Below, one piece after another: positions 17,822-25,777 of a stretch of DNA of 64,000 bases. Source of the DNA: Bordetella hinzii LMG 13501 (GTDB lineage: Bacteria; Pseudomonadota; Gammaproteobacteria; Burkholderiales; Burkholderiaceae_B). The position numbers and the translations under genes were made by a program. The notes under the pieces were generated by a model. The model had not been told where the DNA came from. It did no database searches and saw only the letters and a list, made by a program, of their open reading frames with translations. The stretch is taken from positions 62,001 to 126,000 of the forward strand of contig NZ_LRUJ01000004.1 in NCBI RefSeq assembly GCF_001548475.1, in the 5' to 3' direction. Positions within the stretch are counted from its first letter, which is position 1, and each line of letters begins with the position of its first letter.

Positions 17822-18769
17822 TCAAACCGGCGGCGTGAGGACGCGGCCGGTCTCGAAAAAGGATTGCAGATTGCGCATCACCAGCGCCTCCATGGCCGCG
17901 CGCGTCTCGCGCGTGGACGCCGCGATATGCGGCAGCAGCACGACGCGCTCGCTGGCGATCAGGGCGGGCGGCACCTGGGGTTCCCGCGCATAGACATCCA
18001 GCCCGGCGCCGCCGATCGCGCCCTCCTGCAGGGCCTGGACCAGGGCCGGCTCGTCGACGACGCTGCCGCGCGCGATGTTGATGAGAAAACCATCAGGGCC
18101 CAGGGCCCGCAGCACCGGCGCATCCACCAGGTTGCGCGTGGCCTCGCCCCCCTGACAGGCGACCACCAGGAAATCCGAGTCGCGCGCCAGCGCCCGCAGA
18201 TCGGGCTCGAAGCCGTAGGGCGCATCGGCGCGCGCCTTGCGGCCGTGATAGCGCACCGACATGTCAAAGCCCTCGGCGCGGCGCGCGATCGCCATGCCGA
18301 TGCGGCCCAGGCCCAGAATACCCAGGCGCTTGCCGCTGACACGGGCGCCCAGCCCGAAGGCGCCGGACAGCCACCGCCCCTCGCGCACATAGCGGTCGGC
18401 ATCCACGATGCGCCGCGCCACCGACAGCATCAGCGCCAGCGCGGTGTCGGCCACGCAGGCATTGAGCACATCGGGCGTGGTGCTTACCGCCACGCCGTGG
18501 CGGCGGGCGGCGGCCAGGTCGATGCCGTCATGGCCCACGCCGAAACAGGCGACCACGCCGCCGGCCACGGCCTGCATGACCTCGGCCGCGCAGCCATGGC
18601 GCGACATCGTGACCGCCCCCGCATAGCGGCCCGCATTGGCGCGCAGAAACGCCGCCCGGTCGGGCTCCAGCCAATAGGGGTGCAAGACATAGCGCTCGCG
18701 CAAGGACTGTTCCAGCCCGGGCGGCAACGGGCCGATCTGCAAGAGCGTCCTGTGAGTGTCCATGGTCAT
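17822..18769 (-). CDS. D-isomer-specific 2-hydroxyacid dehydrogenase
   Basis: A 315-residue NAD(P)-dependent dehydrogenase. The nucleotide-binding motif is LGILGLGRIGMAIARRAEG. The catalytic Arg is in NIARGSVVDEPAL, the Glu in DVYAREPQVP, and the His in VLLPHIAAST. It is closest in pattern to hydroxypyruvate/glyoxylate reductases. An alternative start at 18763 gives two residues fewer (MDTHRT). Its place between a Bug receptor and an aldolase points to oxidation or reduction of a sugar-acid intermediate. Confidence 0.88.
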   Translation of the reverse strand: MTMDTHRTLLQIGPLPPGLEQSLRERYVLHPYWLEPDRAAFLRANAGRYAGAVTMSRHGCAAEVMQAVAGGVVACFGVGHDGIDLAAARRHGVAVSTTPDVLNACVADTALALMLSVARRIVDADRYVREGRWLSGAFGLGARVSGKRLGILGLGRIGMAIARRAEGFDMSVRYHGRKARADAPYGFEPDLRALARDSDFLVVACQGGEATRNLVDAPVLRALGPDGFLINIARGSVVDEPALVQALQEGAIGGAGLDVYAREPQVPPALIASERVVLLPHIAASTRETRAAMEALVMRNLQSFFETGRVLTPPV

Positions 18770-18781
18770 GATGCCCGCGCG

Positions 18782-19738
18782 TCATTCCGTCCGGATGCCG
18801 GCGGCTTGCAGCCACGGCACCCAACGGTCGAAATCGGCTTCCAGCTTGGCCTTGAAAGCCGCCGTGTCCTGGGGATTGCTGAAACCGGCATCGGCCAGCT
18901 TGGCTTGCACATCGGGCAGCCTGACGGTCTGGGCCAAGGCTTGCGCCAGTTCCCGCTTGCGCTCGGCCGCCATGCCGCGCGGCACCATCACGCCATACCA
19001 ATTGCTCATCCGCAGCTCGGGCATGCCGGCCTCCTGGGCGGTGGGGATGTCGGGCAGTAGCGGCGAGCGCTTGGTGTCGAAGATCACCAGCCCCTTGATC
19101 CGGCCATCCTGGATATAGGGCTTGAGCACCGGCACATCGGCGTTGACCAAGTCCACATTGCCCGCGATGAGGTCCATCAGCGCCGGCGCCGCGCCCCGGT
19201 AGGGAATGTGCACCAGGGGCACGTGGGCCGTGCGCGCGAACAGCTCGGCGCCCACATGCATGGTGCCCCCCACGCCGGTGGATCCGTAGTTGAGCTTGTG
19301 CGCCCCCTTGGCCTTGGCGACCAGGTCCTGCAGCGAGTTCACGCCCAGATCGGGGCGCACGGCCAGCATGGTCTGCACCTCGCCCAGCAGGTAGACCGGC
19401 TCCAGGTCTTTGCGCGGGTCATAGGGCAGCTTGGGCGTGGTGCCGGCGCTCAGCACCAGGCTGGAGGTCGTCAACAGCAGGGTCGCGCCATCGGGCGCGG
19501 CCTTGGCGGCAAAGGCCGTGCCCACGGTGCCGCCCGCCCCGCCCCGATTCTCCACCACGGCGGTCTTGCCCAATGCCTTGCTCAGTCCGGGCGCCACGAT
19601 ACGCGCGATCTGGTCGGCCGGGCCGCCCGGCGCGAAGGGGACGATGATCTTGACCACATCGGCGGCCAGGGTGGGCGTGGCGCAGGCGGCCAGGGCCAGG
19701 GCCGCGCATCGCGCGGCGTGTTTGAAAGTCAGTCGCAC
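18782..19738 (-). CDS. Bug-family periplasmic receptor (TctC type)
   Basis: A 318-residue exported solute-binding protein of the tripartite-tricarboxylate receptor family. The signal peptide ends around TPTLAADV; LALAAC could be a lipobox, so lipoprotein status is possible. Family motifs are IIVPFAPGGPADQIAR, VVENRGGAGGTVGT, YGSTGVGGTMHVGAELF and HIPYRGAAPALMDL. No TctA/TctB membrane subunits are nearby, as is usual for Bug proteins. The operon suggests a sugar acid or hydroxyacid ligand. Confidence 0.9.
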   Translation of the reverse strand: MRLTFKHAARCAALALAACATPTLAADVVKIIVPFAPGGPADQIARIVAPGLSKALGKTAVVENRGGAGGTVGTAFAAKAAPDGATLLLTTSSLVLSAGTTPKLPYDPRKDLEPVYLLGEVQTMLAVRPDLGVNSLQDLVAKAKGAHKLNYGSTGVGGTMHVGAELFARTAHVPLVHIPYRGAAPALMDLIAGNVDLVNADVPVLKPYIQDGRIKGLVIFDTKRSPLLPDIPTAQEAGMPELRMSNWYGVMVPRGMAAERKRELAQALAQTVRLPDVQAKLADAGFSNPQDTAAFKAKLEADFDRWVPWLQAAGIRTE

Positions 19739-19789
19739 AGCTTGTCTCCTCGGGCTCGCCGGCCCGCTATGGGTCTGTTTGCGCCCGGT

Positions 19790-20677
19790 TCAGCCGCCGA
19801 AACGCGGCTCGGGCAGGCCGCGCACGCCGACATCCAGGGCCAGCAGCGCGCCGGCCAGCGGCTCGGCGGCCTGCTGCTCGGGCGTAAAGCGCTGGGAATG
19901 GCTGGTGATGTAAAGGGTGTCGAGCTGCTCGCCGCCGAAGGCCGGGCAGGTCGGGTTGGTCACAGGCAGCTGGATGACGCGGTCGACGCGGCCATCGGGC
20001 GCCAGCCGCACCAACTGGCCGGTGGCCACCATGCAATTCCACACAAAGCCCTCGGCATCCACGGTGGCGCCGTCGGGGCGGCCTTGCTGGTGCGTCCAAT
20101 CCTTGAATACCCGCCGGTTGGAGATTTCGCCCGCGTCGATGTCGTAATCGAAGACCCAGATCATCTGGTTGTGCGTATCGGCGAAATACATATGGCGGTC
20201 GTCCGGGCTGAAGCTGATCGCATTGGGCAGCACGAAGCCGTCCAGCCTGGCGGTGCAGCGGCCGTCCGGATCCAGGCGATAGAGCGTGCCCAGCGGCTCG
20301 CGCCGGGTGTCGTGCATGCTGCCCACCCAGAAACGGCCGCGCCGGTCGCATTTACCGTCGTTCAGCCGCATGCCGGGCGCACCCTGCAAAGGATCGGCGA
20401 TGCGCCGTCCGGGCTGGCCGCTGGCCGGGTCGAAGACATACAGGCCGGTCGGCGCGGCCAGCAAAAAACCGCTCTGCTCGCGCAAGGCGATGGACCCGGT
20501 GACGAGCTCGGGATGCAGGCGCTGCGCGGCGTGGCGGCCGGTGGCCGGCTCATACCATTGCAGCGCCGGGCGGCGCACGTCGATCCACCACAGGCGCTGG
20601 GTGCGCGCGCACCACAAGGGGACTTCACCGAGGATATCGGCCGTCTGCGCGGCCACCCGGACGGGGCTTTCCATCAT
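19790..20677 (-). CDS. SMP-30/gluconolactonase-family lactonase
   Basis: A 295-residue six-bladed beta-propeller metal-dependent lactonase. Metal-ligand positions are visible: Glu in LGEVPLW, Asn in MRLNDGKCDRRGRFWVG, and Asp in SFSPDDRHMYFADT. GRPDGATVDAEGFVW is the second conserved blade. The start at 20677 (MMESPV) has GGGAG 6 bases upstream; a Met codon 21 bases farther out lacks a ribosome-binding site. It would open a sugar lactone to the acid that the following enzymes degrade. Confidence 0.88.
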   Translation of the reverse strand: MMESPVRVAAQTADILGEVPLWCARTQRLWWIDVRRPALQWYEPATGRHAAQRLHPELVTGSIALREQSGFLLAAPTGLYVFDPASGQPGRRIADPLQGAPGMRLNDGKCDRRGRFWVGSMHDTRREPLGTLYRLDPDGRCTARLDGFVLPNAISFSPDDRHMYFADTHNQMIWVFDYDIDAGEISNRRVFKDWTHQQGRPDGATVDAEGFVWNCMVATGQLVRLAPDGRVDRVIQLPVTNPTCPAFGGEQLDTLYITSHSQRFTPEQQAAEPLAGALLALDVGVRGLPEPRFGG

Positions 20678-20698
20678 GCTGCACTCCCTGGTTTGCAA

Positions 20699-21430
20699 TC
20701 ACTTGTATCGGGTGGCGGCCAGCGCGGCCAGGCTGATGCCGGCGGCAATGTCGGCCTTCTGCCGCTTGTCGCCGGCGTCGATCTTCTCGGCCTGCTCCAA
20801 GACCTGCCGCGCCTGCGCGAAGGGCACGAAGACCACGCCGGCCTCATCGGCGACCACGAGGTCGCCGGCATCGACCGCCACGCCGGCGATGCGCACCCGG
20901 CCATTGATCTCCACCGTCCGCAGGCGCCATTTGCCGGTGATCGGCGTCGCGCCGCGGGACCAGATCGGAAAATCCCGTTCGCGGCCGCTGTCCGGATCGC
21001 GGAACGATCCGTCGATGACCGCCCCGGCGCAGCCGGCGCGATGCGCCACGGCCGCCGACTGGCCGCCCATGTTGGACACGCCGGTCAGGCCCTCGATCAC
21101 CACCACATCGCCCGGCTCGGCCTGGTTGTAGGCCTCGTGTTCGCCCATCAGCCCGCGGCCGCCGGCCGCGGCCGCGCCGGGATCCTCGGCGCGTTCGACA
21201 TTGCGCACCGTCACGGCCTGGCCGACCATGCGGCGCGGCCCTAGCGTGGGCGCCAGCACCGACGCCGGTATGGCGCCGCGCAGGCCCAGCGCGTCCATGG
21301 CATCGGACACCGCGCCGGTAAGGTCCTGCAGCGCGGCGTAGCGCGCGAGCCATTCAGGCGCCAGCCTGGGCAGGTCCGTGCAGCGTATGGCTTCGGGCGG
21401 CACGCGCCCGGTCAGGGGTTTGGGATTCAT
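20699..21430 (-). CDS. RraA-like aldolase (4-hydroxy-4-methyl-2-oxoglutarate aldolase/oxaloacetate decarboxylase type)
   Basis: A 243-residue protein of the RraA/HMG-aldolase family with the core GVSNMGGQSAAVAHRAGCAG followed by AVIDGSFRD, whose Arg and Asp bind the pyruvyl moiety. The conserved DLVVADEAGVVFVPF is near the end. Longer than RNase-E regulator RraA (about 160 residues), it fits the catabolic branch that splits pyruvate from a 4-hydroxy-2-oxo acid. It is the promoter-proximal gene of the operon, divergent from IclR. Confidence 0.82.
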   Translation of the reverse strand: MNPKPLTGRVPPEAIRCTDLPRLAPEWLARYAALQDLTGAVSDAMDALGLRGAIPASVLAPTLGPRRMVGQAVTVRNVERAEDPGAAAAGGRGLMGEHEAYNQAEPGDVVVIEGLTGVSNMGGQSAAVAHRAGCAGAVIDGSFRDPDSGRERDFPIWSRGATPITGKWRLRTVEINGRVRIAGVAVDAGDLVVADEAGVVFVPFAQARQVLEQAEKIDAGDKRQKADIAAGISLAALAATRYK

Positions 21431-21518
21431 TTCCGCTCAGGGGAGGATCGACTGCCGCGAAAATTAACTCGCCATTTCGGAAACGGCATAGATTCCAAAT
21501 CGTGGGATTTTTTCGTTT

Positions 21519-22358
21519 TTGCCACAATGCGGCGTGCCGGCGCGCTATGCTGGCGCCGTGAAATACGCTCCCGCCCCCACCAAGGACAGCGGCACCAGCC
21601 TGGGCCGCGCCTTCGCCGTGCTCGATCTTTTTACGTTGGCCCATCCCATCGTGACGGTCGAATATGTCACCGAAGCGCTGGCATACACGCGCTCGACCGC
21701 CTACCGCTATCTGCGAGAGCTGGCCGGCGCCGGCCTGATCACCCAGGCCGCGCCCGGCGTCTACAGCCTGGGGCCGCGCATCATTGAACTGGAGCGCCTG
21801 ATGGCCTTGACCGACCCGCTCTACCGGGCCGGCCTGGACGTGCTGCCCCAGGAGCGGCAGACCAATACGGCGCTGCTCCTGCACAACCTCTACGAGGACA
21901 AGGTGCTGTGTATTCTCAAGGCCGGTCCCGACGCACTGGAGTGCGGCGGCCAGCGCATCACCATACGGCGCGCGCGCGGCCTGCCCTTTCCCCTGTTCCA
22001 GGGCGCGGCCTCGCTGGCCATGCTGCCCTGGCTGTCGGCACACCGGATACGCCAGACCTATCTACAGAATCCGAAATCCATCGCGCGCGCCGGCCTGGGC
22101 GAAAACTGGGAGCAGTTCCGGCGCAGCATGGTGGCGGTGCGCCGCACCGGCTACGCCACCAGCCACGGCACCATCACACCCTTGATCAGCGGCGTGGCCG
22201 TGCCCATTCTCGCGCCCAGCGGCCGCCTGCTGGGCAGCCTGGCCCGCACCCTGCCCACCGAGGCGCTGGACGAGGCCGCCGAAGCCCGTCACGCCGAGGT
22301 CCTGCACGGCCTGGCCCGGCGTATCGCCGAAGGCTGCGTCAATGCCTCGGCGCGCTGA
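21519..22358 (+). CDS. IclR-family transcriptional regulator
   Basis: A 279-residue regulator. The N-terminal winged helix includes GTSLGRAFAVLDLF and TRSTAYRYLRELAGAGLI. The C-terminal effector domain includes RARGLPFPLFQGAASLAMLP and VRRTGYATSHGTITPLISGVA. The start is uncertain: an ATG at 21519 or a GTG at 21558, neither with a clear ribosome-binding site. It is divergent from the RraA-like gene. A short inverted repeat, AAATC/GATTT (21497-21510), lies just upstream. It likely controls the sugar-acid operon. Confidence 0.85.
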   Translation: MPQCGVPARYAGAVKYAPAPTKDSGTSLGRAFAVLDLFTLAHPIVTVEYVTEALAYTRSTAYRYLRELAGAGLITQAAPGVYSLGPRIIELERLMALTDPLYRAGLDVLPQERQTNTALLLHNLYEDKVLCILKAGPDALECGGQRITIRRARGLPFPLFQGAASLAMLPWLSAHRIRQTYLQNPKSIARAGLGENWEQFRRSMVAVRRTGYATSHGTITPLISGVAVPILAPSGRLLGSLARTLPTEALDEAAEARHAEVLHGLARRIAEGCVNASAR

Positions 22359-22472
22359 GCGTGCCATGGGCGGGCCACATGGCGGGACACCTCGTGACAG
22401 GGTCTCGCGGCCTGGAAACGCGCCCGGCGGTGTCTGACACCGCCACCGGCAATGCGCCGCCGCCCGCGGCGC

Positions 22473-23522
22473 TCAGCCCGCGTCCACGGCCTGGAGGATC
22501 TTGCCGAACAGTTCGTTGGCATGGGCCGAATCGAGCCAGCGCACGATCACGACCATGCGCCGCTCGGGCTCGACCCAGGTGAAGGAGCTGCCCGCGCCCA
22601 CGCCGAAGAAGCTGGATTCCGGCAAGCTGGGGAACATCTTGCGCTGGTGGTTCAGCCAGATCAGATAGCCGTAGTACGGCGCGATATCGACCGGCTGGCG
22701 CATGGCCTGTATCCAGTCGCGCGAAAGCACCTGGCGGCCCCGGGCCTGGCCCTCGTCCAGCAGCATCTGCCCGATCAAGGCCTGGTCGCGCGCGCTGACG
22801 GACATGCCGCCGCCCCAATGCGAGCCGCCCGGCACCGAGGGCATGCGCTTGCCGTCGATCTCCACCCAGGCATTGTCATAGCCCACCCATTGCCAGTCCT
22901 CGCTCGCGCCGATGGGGCGCATCACCGCCTCGCGAAAGACCTCGGGCAAGGGCTGGCGGAACAGATGCAGCAAGGCATAGGAAAGCTGGTTGATGCGCAC
23001 ATCGTTGTATTCCCAATAGGTGCCGGGGCGCTGCAAGGGCCGCGCATCGCCCTTCTTGCCATTGGGCGGCACACCGAAGGTCACGGCGCGATAGCGGTCG
23101 ACCTGGTCCGGCACGCCAAAGCGCTCGCCCTCCCATTCGCTGGTCTGCTGCAACAGCTGGCGCCAGGTGATCTCGGCGTTCTGGCCGGCGTCGAAACCGA
23201 TGCCCGGCACGCGCTTGCGCACGGGCTCTTCGACATCGGGCAGCAGGCCCCGGTCGTGCGCCACGCCCGCCAGGATGGCGAGATACAGCTTGGCCACGCT
23301 GAAGGTCAGGTCGGCGCGGCCCGGCTCGCCCCATTCGGCCAGGGTCTTGCCGTCCACGCACACCACCCCGCTATTGGGGCCCCGGTCGTGCACCGGCCCC
23401 AACAGGCGGTTATAGGGCGCGGGGTCTTGCTGGTGCACGCCCCAATTGCCCTTGACGCTGCGGTCCCAGGTGGATTCGTGGTCGCGGGCGAACTGAATCG
23501 CCTCCTGCATCAGTGCATTCAT
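22473..23522 (-). CDS. Beta-lactamase-fold serine hydrolase
   Basis: A 349-residue class C beta-lactamase/esterase-family hydrolase. The nucleophile motif is S75-V-A-K78 (LTFSVAKLYLAI) and a Tyr motif is in YWEYNDVRIN. No signal peptide is visible, so a cytoplasmic amide or ester hydrolase (D-aminopeptidase or 6-aminohexanoate-oligomer-hydrolase-like) is more likely than antibiotic resistance. The start at 23522 has AAGGAC 6-7 bases upstream. It lies 20 bases after the aminotransferase and shares its promoter. Confidence 0.82.
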   Translation of the reverse strand: MNALMQEAIQFARDHESTWDRSVKGNWGVHQQDPAPYNRLLGPVHDRGPNSGVVCVDGKTLAEWGEPGRADLTFSVAKLYLAILAGVAHDRGLLPDVEEPVRKRVPGIGFDAGQNAEITWRQLLQQTSEWEGERFGVPDQVDRYRAVTFGVPPNGKKGDARPLQRPGTYWEYNDVRINQLSYALLHLFRQPLPEVFREAVMRPIGASEDWQWVGYDNAWVEIDGKRMPSVPGGSHWGGGMSVSARDQALIGQMLLDEGQARGRQVLSRDWIQAMRQPVDIAPYYGYLIWLNHQRKMFPSLPESSFFGVGAGSSFTWVEPERRMVVIVRWLDSAHANELFGKILQAVDAG

Positions 23523-23542
23523 GTGATGTCCTTGAGAAAAAT

Positions 23543-24715
23543 TCAGATACGGGCCAGGCGCTGCATGACGGCGGCCATGCCGCCCGCGCGATGCGGCACG
23601 CCCAGCAACGACAGCCCCATCTCCACGCCGGCCAGGGTGCCGCACAGCGTCAGGTCATTGAAGTGGCCCAGGTGGCCGATGCGGAAAACCTTGTCGGACA
23701 GCTTTCCCAGGCCCTGGCCCAGCGACATATCGAAGCGTTCCAGCACCACGGCGCGCAGGCGGTCGGCGCTGTGGCCCTCGGGCATCATCACCGTGGTCAA
23801 TACGGGGCTGTGGCCGCCGGCTTCCTGGCACAGGATATCCAGGCCCCAGGCGCGCACCGCGGCGCGCGTGGCCTCGGCATGGCGCTGGTGGCGCGCGAAC
23901 ACGGCCGGCAGGCCCTCGGCCTTGAGCATGGCGATGGCTTCGTGCAGGCCGTAGAGCAGATTGGTGGCCGGGGTATACGGGAAATAGCCCTTCTCGTTGA
24001 CCGCCAGCATATCGCGCCAGTCCCAATAGGCGCGCGGCAGGCGGGCGTCCTGGGCCCGCGCCAGCGCGCGCGGGCTGACGGCGTTGAAAGAAAGCCCGGG
24101 CGGCAGCATCAAGCCTTTCTGCGAGCCGGACACGCTGACATCCACGCGCCATTCTTCGTGGCGGTAATCGATGGCGCCCAGCGAAGAAATGGTGTCGACC
24201 ATCAGCAGCGCGTCGTGGCCGGCGCGGTCGATGGCCGCGCGCACGGCGGGGATGTCGCTGGTCACGCCGGTGGAGGTCTCGTTGTGCACCACGCAGACCG
24301 CGGCGATCCCGGGGTCGGCGCGCAAGGCCGCTTCGATGCGGCCCGGATCCACGCCATGGCGCCAATCGCCCTCCAGGAACTGCACCTCCAGCCCCAGGCG
24401 TGCGGCAAGCCGGCGCCACAGCGTGGCGAAATGGCCGGTCTCGGCCATGAGGACCCGGTCGCCCGGCGACAGCGTATTGACCAGGGCGGCTTCCCAGGCG
24501 CCCGTGCCCGAGGCCGGATAGATGATGACCGGCCCCGATGTCTGGAAGATGTCCTGCATCCCGGCCAAGACCGCCCGGCCCAGCTCGCCGAACTCCGGGC
24601 CGCGGTGATCGATGGTGGGATGGTCGATGGCGCGCAAGACCCGGTCGGGCACATTGCTCGGCCCGGGTATCTGCAGAAAGTGGCGGCCGGAAGGATGGCG
24701 GTTCAGGACGAGCAT
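23543..24715 (-). CDS. Class V aminotransferase (serine-glyoxylate/alanine-glyoxylate type)
   Basis: A 390-residue PLP enzyme. It opens with FLQIPGPSNVPDRVLRAI, the substrate-binding N-terminus of the serine:pyruvate/alanine:glyoxylate group. LLMVDTISSLGAIDYRHEEW holds the PLP aspartate. K200 in SGSQKGLMLPPG is the Schiff-base lysine. The C-terminus has VFRIGHLGHFNDLTLCGTLAGVE with the carboxylate-binding Arg. The gene diverges from a GntR regulator, and a TGGTATACCA site lies about 20 bases before its start. Confidence 0.9.
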   Translation of the reverse strand: MLVLNRHPSGRHFLQIPGPSNVPDRVLRAIDHPTIDHRGPEFGELGRAVLAGMQDIFQTSGPVIIYPASGTGAWEAALVNTLSPGDRVLMAETGHFATLWRRLAARLGLEVQFLEGDWRHGVDPGRIEAALRADPGIAAVCVVHNETSTGVTSDIPAVRAAIDRAGHDALLMVDTISSLGAIDYRHEEWRVDVSVSGSQKGLMLPPGLSFNAVSPRALARAQDARLPRAYWDWRDMLAVNEKGYFPYTPATNLLYGLHEAIAMLKAEGLPAVFARHQRHAEATRAAVRAWGLDILCQEAGGHSPVLTTVMMPEGHSADRLRAVVLERFDMSLGQGLGKLSDKVFRIGHLGHFNDLTLCGTLAGVEMGLSLLGVPHRAGGMAAVMQRLARI

Positions 24716-24735
24716 GCGTGGCCTCGGTCAGAGAG

Positions 24736-24745
24736 TGGTATACCA
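24736..24745. promoter_or_regulatory. TGGTATACCA palindrome upstream of the aminotransferase
   Basis: A perfect 10-bp palindrome, 20 bases before the minus-strand aminotransferase start. The same sequence recurs at 24925-24934 next to the GntR gene, so it is a likely FCD-type GntR operator. Confidence 0.65.
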
Positions 24746-24923
24746 AAAAGCACGACATGGACAGCAGGGCGACAGGCGGCCGGCCGCGCAAGGCGGCGGA
24801 CCTCCTGCCGAAAAACCTTCGCGCACACTCTACGCCATGTTTTTTACGGCGTGATCTAGGGTATCCACGCATGCAGCAATCCCGCCCGGCGGGTCTATAG
24901 TGGCCGCTATTCACAGCCGGATT

Positions 24924-24935
24924 TTGGTATACCAA
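24924..24935. promoter_or_regulatory. TTGGTATACCAA palindrome overlapping the GntR start codon
   Basis: A perfect 12-bp palindrome whose last A is the first base of the GntR ATG (24935). Binding here would block translation initiation or transcription of gntR itself, a plausible autoregulatory site. Confidence 0.68.
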
Positions 24936-25639
24936 TGAGCAGTGAAGCCTACACGGAAGACAGCGGCGAGCTTCTGGCCGGCCCCGAGCGCGGCGGCGGC
25001 ACGCTGCCCGCGACGGTGGCCGCGTCCTTGCGCGAACGCATCATCCAGGGCCTGCTCGCCCCCGGCGCCCGGCTGAGCGAGCGCTACCTCTGCGAGCTGA
25101 TGGGCGTCTCGCGTACCCCCTTGCGCGAAGCGCTGCGCCTGCTGGCCGCCGAGGGATTGGTACACCTGCAGCCCAACCGCGGCGCCCAGGTGGTGGCGCT
25201 GTCCGAGCAGGACATCCGCGAAGCGTTCGAAGTGATAGGCGGCCTGGAGGCCATGGCCAGCCGGCTCGCCTGCGAGCGCGCCAGCCAGGCCGAGATCGCC
25301 GAGATCCAGGCCCTCACCTACGAAATGATGGCCAGCCACGCGCGGCGCGACCTGCCCAGCTACTACCGCCTGAACCACGCCATCCACGAAAAAATGAGCC
25401 ATGCGGCGCACAACCGCCTGCTCAACCAGGTGTACGAGGCGCAGAACGCGCGCATCCAGCACCTGCGCTTTGCCTCGAACGAAGACCGCGCCAAATGGGA
25501 CCAGGCCATGGCCGAGCACGTCGCCATGGCCGAGGCCCTGGCCGCGCGCGATGCCGACCGCCTGGCCGCCATCATGCGCCAGCATCTGCAGCGCAAATGC
25601 GATGCGGTGCTGCGCGCCATGTGGCCGCCGCCGGCCTAG
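24935..25639 (+). CDS. GntR-family regulator, FCD (FadR/VanR) subfamily
   Basis: A 234-residue regulator. The winged helix at about residues 25-90 includes SLRERIIQGLLAPGARLSE and MGVSRTPLREALRLLAAEGL. An all-helical FCD effector domain follows, with RLNHAIHEKMSHAAHN and EHVAMAEALAARDADR supplying metal-binding His residues. It is divergent from the aminotransferase/hydrolase pair and upstream of the peptide transporter. The two copies of TGGTATACCA flanking this 219-base interval tie it to both. Confidence 0.88.
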   Translation: MSSEAYTEDSGELLAGPERGGGTLPATVAASLRERIIQGLLAPGARLSERYLCELMGVSRTPLREALRLLAAEGLVHLQPNRGAQVVALSEQDIREAFEVIGGLEAMASRLACERASQAEIAEIQALTYEMMASHARRDLPSYYRLNHAIHEKMSHAAHNRLLNQVYEAQNARIQHLRFASNEDRAKWDQAMAEHVAMAEALAARDADRLAAIMRQHLQRKCDAVLRAMWPPPA

Positions 25640-25777
25640 CCCCGCCCAGGCCATACGGGACTGGCACGCCAAGAGGCCAGCCACGGAGAAGACAGATAGT
25701 AAGCAGTGCGCAGCACCCGGCAGCATCTTGTCCAACCACCACGGCCATGCAATGGCCGGCACATGGGGAATCCGATC

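Noticed and set aside
22473-23522. Serine hydrolase as an antibiotic-resistance beta-lactamase
   Set aside because: No signal peptide, and the operon partner is an aminotransferase; a metabolic amidase or esterase role is more likely.
24758-24901. A short plus-strand frame between the aminotransferase and gntR genes
   Set aside because: About 47 codons, no ribosome-binding site, no recognisable domain, and it lies in the divergent regulatory interval.
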